Shown: piece by piece, positions 7,240 to 9,851 of the stretch
How positions within the stretch are numbered: position 1 is the first letter of the stretch
How the letters are laid out: the number at the start of each line of letters is the position of its first letter
Assembly (NCBI GenBank): GCA_964429695.1
Contig: CAYSCS010000023.1
Location: 1-9,851 of the forward strand
Direction of reading: 5' to 3'
DNA: 9,851 nt
DNA from: CAYSCS01 sp964429695
GTDB taxonomy: Bacteria > Acidobacteriota > Aminicenantia > Aminicenantales > Aminicenantaceae
Made by a program: the position numbers and the translations under genes
Notes under the pieces: model-generated
Seen by the model: the letters and a program-made list of their open reading frames with translations, nothing else
Told to the model about the DNA's origin: nothing
Databases searched by the model: none

Positions 7240-8709
7240 TTATGTCTTCATCTTCTCTCCCCAGAATGTCCAGAGCACTCTCTCTGAGGGAGGTGCGCTC
7301 ACCAGACTTATCACGAAATAAACCACGGCAGAAGTTGTAACTGCAATGAAAGAAGGATGCGTGCCCCATACTTTAAGCTGGGGAAGAAGCGTGTAAGCAA
7401 GTCCATACACAATCATGCCCCAGACAATGGAGACAATTGCCCCCCATTTATTCCCTCTTTTCCAGTGCATTCCAAGGAGAATAGGTCCGAAGGTTGCAGA
7501 GACCAATCCTCCGATTGAAAAAAAGATTATCCATTGGATGAGCGGCGGTCTAAATATCGCAATCCCTATGGCCACTACGAGACATGCTGTCATCGTCACC
7601 CGTGAGGCGACCTTTATTTCCTTCGCTGTGACGTGGGGTTTAAGCTCCTTGAAAAGATTTCTGGCGATACTGGAAGTAATGATGATGGCCATTGCCGCTA
7701 CTGTAGTTTGAATTCCAGCTACAATTCCTGCCAGCACAACTCCTCCCAGTGCCTTGGGCATCACGTTCATTGCCAGCCAAGGTGCAATCTCATCCGCAAC
7801 CTCAAGGTCAGTAATTATTGCTCTCGCCATGGCGCCGGCAAAACAAAGGAGTGTTGTCCACAGAAAGACCAGAATGGCACCTATCCAGATCCCTCTCTTG
7901 AGAGCTCTTGTGTTCTTGTAAGTCAGGGCACCTAGCATGGCATGAGGCATGCCGACGATGAAAAAACCGCTCATAAAAGCAAGCGAGAGGGCAAAAGCGG
8001 GAGGGAATTCCCCATTCATTGTCGGAGAAAGAAACTTCGGGTCTAAAGAAGCAATGGCTTCTGTTGAATTTTTGAATCCACCTGCATAGCTAAGAGTTCC
8101 GATGAAGAGCATCACACAGCCTATGGTGATCACTACTCCCTGAAGCAGAGTTGCCAGGGATGTTCCTCTCATTCCTCCCAGAACACAATAGACCAGAACC
8201 ACAAGCGATCCAAGTGCAAGAGAGGAAAAATATCCCATCCCGGTCATCTGGGAAATCACCCGCGCAGCCCCAACGAATTGAGTGCCCATGTAAGGAAGAA
8301 GGAAAATGGTCACCAGAATCGAAAGCAGGATGATTATGACTTTACTTTCATAGCGAGCACGAAACATATCCAGATAAGTCACAGCGTTTACCCTTCTGGC
8401 TACGATTCCCACCGAGATACCGATGGGTGCCAGAAGGAGAAGATTCATGAAAATCTGGTCATTATTTATCAACACCCAGGAATACCCATAAGCATAGCAC
8501 ATTCCAGGACCTGCGATGAATGTTCCTGCACTGGCAAGACCTCCGGCTATGATCATGGCCACCACTATTCCCCCCAGTCCTCTGCCTGCTGCATAGAATT
8601 CCTTCTCATACTTGGTAATGGGAACTCTCTCAACAATTTTGTAAGACCAGAGCCCTATGGCAACAAGGATTAGGGTATAAAGAGAGAATGAAATTATTGC
8701 TGGATTCAT
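7240..8709 (-). CDS. Sodium:solute symporter (SSS family, PanF-like)
   Basis: A 489-residue inner-membrane protein with about 13 hydrophobic segments, typical of SSS transporters that use the Na+ gradient for uptake. Recognisable parts are FYAAGRGLGG (38-47) before the first core helix, the unwound-helix segment SAGTFIAGPG (60-69), GGMRGTSLATLLQG (178-191), which corresponds to the family signature region, and the helix AGIVAGIQTTVAAMA (327-341), where Thr335/Thr336 sit at the expected Na2-site hydroxyl pair. The segment around 178-191 lacks the Asp many members have after the Thr. The partner gene upstream encodes a YhdT-like protein, as for the pantothenate transporter PanF of E. coli, and the two frames overlap by ATGA, which suggests coupled translation. 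Because the next genes downstream look catabolic, pantothenate is not the obvious substrate. A dipeptide, amino acid or related carboxylate is an inference from context only. Confidence 0.9.
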   Translation of the reverse strand: MNPAIISFSLYTLILVAIGLWSYKIVERVPITKYEKEFYAAGRGLGGIVVAMIIAGGLASAGTFIAGPGMCYAYGYSWVLINNDQIFMNLLLLAPIGISVGIVARRVNAVTYLDMFRARYESKVIIILLSILVTIFLLPYMGTQFVGAARVISQMTGMGYFSSLALGSLVVLVYCVLGGMRGTSLATLLQGVVITIGCVMLFIGTLSYAGGFKNSTEAIASLDPKFLSPTMNGEFPPAFALSLAFMSGFFIVGMPHAMLGALTYKNTRALKRGIWIGAILVFLWTTLLCFAGAMARAIITDLEVADEIAPWLAMNVMPKALGGVVLAGIVAGIQTTVAAMAIIITSSIARNLFKELKPHVTAKEIKVASRVTMTACLVVAIGIAIFRPPLIQWIIFFSIGGLVSATFGPILLGMHWKRGNKWGAIVSIVWGMIVYGLAYTLLPQLKVWGTHPSFIAVTTSAVVYFVISLVSAPPSERVLWTFWGEKMKT

Positions 8710-8975
8710 TGCCCTTCCTCATCCTCTTTTTCATCATCAGTAAGCGGAACATCAGGAATGAACTTTTCTGCTACAAAGATAAGCATCACCACAAAAAGAA
8801 AGGGAAAGAAAAGGTTTCCTATCGATACCCAGCGGGGTAAACCAAAGACATAGGGCTTGATACCCAGGGTGTATGAAGAGCCCATGTAGAAAAAAAGATA
8901 GAGAGCAAAATATGCCCAGGAGATTAAAAGGGCTCTCCTTGCCACCCTTATCCTCGAGTCTTCTCGAAATTCCAT
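8706..8975 (-). CDS. YhdT/DUF997-family small membrane protein
   Basis: An 89-residue protein with two predicted membrane helices: ALLISWAYFALYLFFYMG (about 15-32) and, after a LPRWVSIGN linker, LFFPFLFVVMLIFVAEKFI (about 55-73), followed by an acidic tail rich in Asp and Glu. Size, the Trp in the first helix and the linker before the second helix fit the YhdT/DUF997 group, which is encoded next to PanF-type symporters and is often called the symporter small subunit; its role is not established to my knowledge. The frame is open farther upstream to 9116, but the extra 47 residues are low-quality sequence, and AAGGAGG at 8982-8988, six bases before the ATG at 8975, marks this start. Its TGA overlaps the ATG of the symporter. 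Confidence 0.8.
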   Translation of the reverse strand: MEFREDSRIRVARRALLISWAYFALYLFFYMGSSYTLGIKPYVFGLPRWVSIGNLFFPFLFVVMLIFVAEKFIPDVPLTDDEKEDEEGQ

Positions 8976-8981
8976 CTCTTC

Positions 8982-8988
8982 CCTCCTT
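8982..8988 (-). promoter_or_regulatory. Shine-Dalgarno site that sets the YhdT-like start
   Basis: AAGGAGG on the minus strand, six bases before the ATG at 8975. It is the strongest site in the area and shows that the longer open frame reaching 9116 is untranslated leader. Confidence 0.75.
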
Positions 8989-9087
8989 AAGATTGAGACA
9001 TCTTGCTCAGGCATTCTTCTGATGAAGAAAATAAATACTACTTTAGTCTTAAAAAGGCAACTGAAAAGTGAAGCCTTCTCTTTTCTT

Positions 9088-9116
9088 AATAAACCTGAGG
9101 TAGATTTATAAATCAA
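9088..9116 (-). promoter_or_regulatory. Candidate promoter with operator-like 15-mer (copy 2) in its spacer
   Basis: On the minus strand TTGATT (9111-9116) and TTTATT (9088-9093) stand 17 bases apart and match four of six consensus bases each. The 15-mer shared with 4589-4603 occupies 9092-9106, so its symmetric core ACCTGAGGT (9093-9101) sits between and against the two boxes, where a bound protein would block polymerase. At this copy the symmetry extends weakly (AAT on one side, ATT on the other). The leader to the YhdT-like start would be about 105 bases. The rest of 8976-9265 holds no gene that I can support; a CCCTC/GAGGG palindrome at 9162-9175 and a CTTGA/TCAAG hairpin at 9189-9201 are present without a clear role. 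Confidence 0.4.
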
Positions 9117-9265
9117 GAATTAAAAAATTCTCTTCTTCTCAGACTCATTCCCATCATATTCCCCTCTAAAGAGGGAGAAGACCTTCCTCTTGAAAATCAA
9201 GGGAAAGATTAATTTCTATCTTCCCGCTTTGGCAATCTCAAGCCTTCTTTTCCCTGGCATAAACA

Positions 9266-9318
9266 TAAAAGAGCCTCTGCTCTTTATTTCTATCTTATGG
9301 AGAAAGACCAGAGGCTCT
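9266..9318 (-). terminator. Intrinsic terminator of the outer-membrane protein gene
   Basis: AGAGCCTCTG and CAGAGGCTCT form a perfect 10-bp stem (9270-9279 with 9309-9318). After one mismatch the stem continues with TCTTT/AAAGA, leaving a loop of about 17 bases. In the minus direction the stem ends in TTTT, followed by ATGTTT. It begins about 17 bases after the stop codon at 9336, the right place to end that transcript and to insulate the transporter group downstream. Confidence 0.75.
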
Positions 9319-9335
9319 CTATCTTTCCAGATTTT

Positions 9336-9851
9336 TCAAAACCTGTAGCTCAGCCCAATTTGAAATACATTCTGATGAAACCTTCTCAGCTCTTTAGGGC
9401 TCAGGCTTATCTTCGCTCCAGCATCGAAGGCAAAGTGACAAATTTCTATTCCAAATCCCGCAGTGAAATAGTTTCTTGAAAACGCTTCTTGAGATTGATA
9501 AGGCTGAGGGTCATAGATGTATCCTGCACGAAGGGAAAGATTATCAATCTTTTCAAAGGGAAGGGTGAATCTATACTCAGCGCCAAGGTTTAACCTGGCC
9601 ACACTCTTGAAATAAAGGGATGTGTTGGTAGTCACCCAATCTGGATAGAAGTCAGTCGAGCTCTGACTCCATCCCCAGTAAAAAATATCCGCAGTAAGGG
9701 CGAAGGCCTCAACTGGTTTGTAAAGCAGACTCGCACCTGCGCAAAGAGGATGTTTGAAATAATATTTCCCTGAATAGATCTCATTTCTCTCCGGTAATTC
9801 TGCGTAGAGATACTCAATTTCTGCCTCTATGTTCAAGGAAAAAGGAGGTCT
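9336..9851 (-). CDS. Outer-membrane beta-barrel protein, FadL/OmpP1-like, C-terminal part
   Basis: The C-terminal 171 residues of a protein whose start lies beyond the right edge; the frame is open to the last base, so the TTG at 9836 is an internal Leu codon, not a start. The sequence alternates hydrophobic and polar residues with many aromatics, as in amphipathic strands (FALTADIFYWGW, ARLNLGAEYRF, NLSLRAGYIYDP, NYFTAGFGIEI), and it ends in YRF with the C-terminal Phe recognised by the barrel-assembly machinery. The pattern RAGYIYDPQPY..., then SRNYFTAGFG and a last pair of strands is like the end of FadL/OmpP1/TodX channels for hydrophobic compounds. Without the N-terminal hatch the substrate cannot be judged. 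A strong terminator follows, so it is probably not in one transcript with the YhdT-symporter genes. Confidence 0.75.
   Translation of the reverse strand, partial: RPPFSLNIEAEIEYLYAELPERNEIYSGKYYFKHPLCAGASLLYKPVEAFALTADIFYWGWSQSSTDFYPDWVTTNTSLYFKSVARLNLGAEYRFTLPFEKIDNLSLRAGYIYDPQPYQSQEAFSRNYFTAGFGIEICHFAFDAGAKISLSPKELRRFHQNVFQIGLSYRF

Noticed and set aside
8976..9116. N-terminal extension of the YhdT-like protein to 136 residues
   Set aside because: The strongest ribosome binding site marks 8975, the family is about 80-90 residues long, and the extension would overlap the candidate promoter and operator.
9162..9175. CCCTC/GAGGG palindrome as a partner of the AGAGGG hairpin at 4732
   Set aside because: The arms are in the opposite order, the distances to the shared 15-mer differ (about 56 versus 130 bases), and no further similarity surrounds them.
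879..9225. Near-repeat TAATTTCTATCT(A/T)CCC at 879-894 and 9210-9225
   Set aside because: Fifteen of sixteen bases match, but the sequence is low-complexity T/C-rich, and a shorter version also occurs at 9283-9294 in the terminator loop; no functional context is shared.
9834..9836. TTG at 9836 as the start of the outer-membrane protein
   Set aside because: The frame stays open to the window edge with no ribosome binding site before it, and the protein would lack the N-terminal part of any barrel of this family.

Overview
This window reads as a bacterial chromosomal segment of roughly 42-45% GC (estimated by eye). It holds no rRNA, tRNA, CRISPR array, transposase or phage gene that I can see. 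A C-terminal outer-membrane beta-barrel and two exported hydrolases point to a diderm (Gram-negative-type) organism. The mix of a sodium:solute symporter, a dipeptide epimerase, a secreted S15 peptidase-like hydrolase and a secreted prolidase-type amidohydrolase suggests a peptide-scavenging heterotroph. An uncultured lineage such as Aminicenantes or another Acidobacteria-like phylum would fit, but that is a guess from gene content, not from a marker gene.

Layout. At the left, one plus-strand gene (263-745) encodes a small MJ0936/YfcE-type metallophosphodiesterase, apparently read from a promoter so close that the mRNA would be nearly leaderless. A 691-base convergent gap (746-1436) follows. 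Everything else is on the minus strand and reads right to left: the C-terminal part of a FadL-like outer-membrane protein that runs off the right edge (9336-9851) and its hairpin terminator (about 9266-9318); then a candidate promoter/operator (9088-9116) and a tight gene set of a YhdT/DUF997 small membrane protein (8706-8975), an SSS-family symporter (7240-8709, ATGA overlap), a dipeptide-epimerase-type enolase-superfamily enzyme (6084-7196), an alpha-oxoamine-synthase-type PLP enzyme (4973-6073) and a possible 54-residue ORF overlapping its stop (4812-4976). A gap with a hairpin and a second copy of the operator-like 15-mer separates this from a secreted CocE/S15 hydrolase (2736-4508) and a secreted metal-dependent amidohydrolase (1437-2678).

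How the genes may work together (inference): the two exported hydrolases would trim peptides or acylated amino acids outside the cytoplasm, the YhdT/SSS pair would bring in a small anionic or zwitterionic product with Na+, the epimerase would convert dipeptide stereoisomers, and the PLP enzyme would act on an amino acid plus an acyl-CoA or catalyse the reverse cleavage. A perfect 15-bp sequence with a 9-bp symmetric core (ACCT-N-AGGT) lies upstream of both minus-strand gene groups, so the two may share a regulator. No regulator gene is in the window. The most interesting points are this shared site, the unusual grouping of epimerase, oxoamine synthase and PanF-like transporter, and the unrecognised small ORF.
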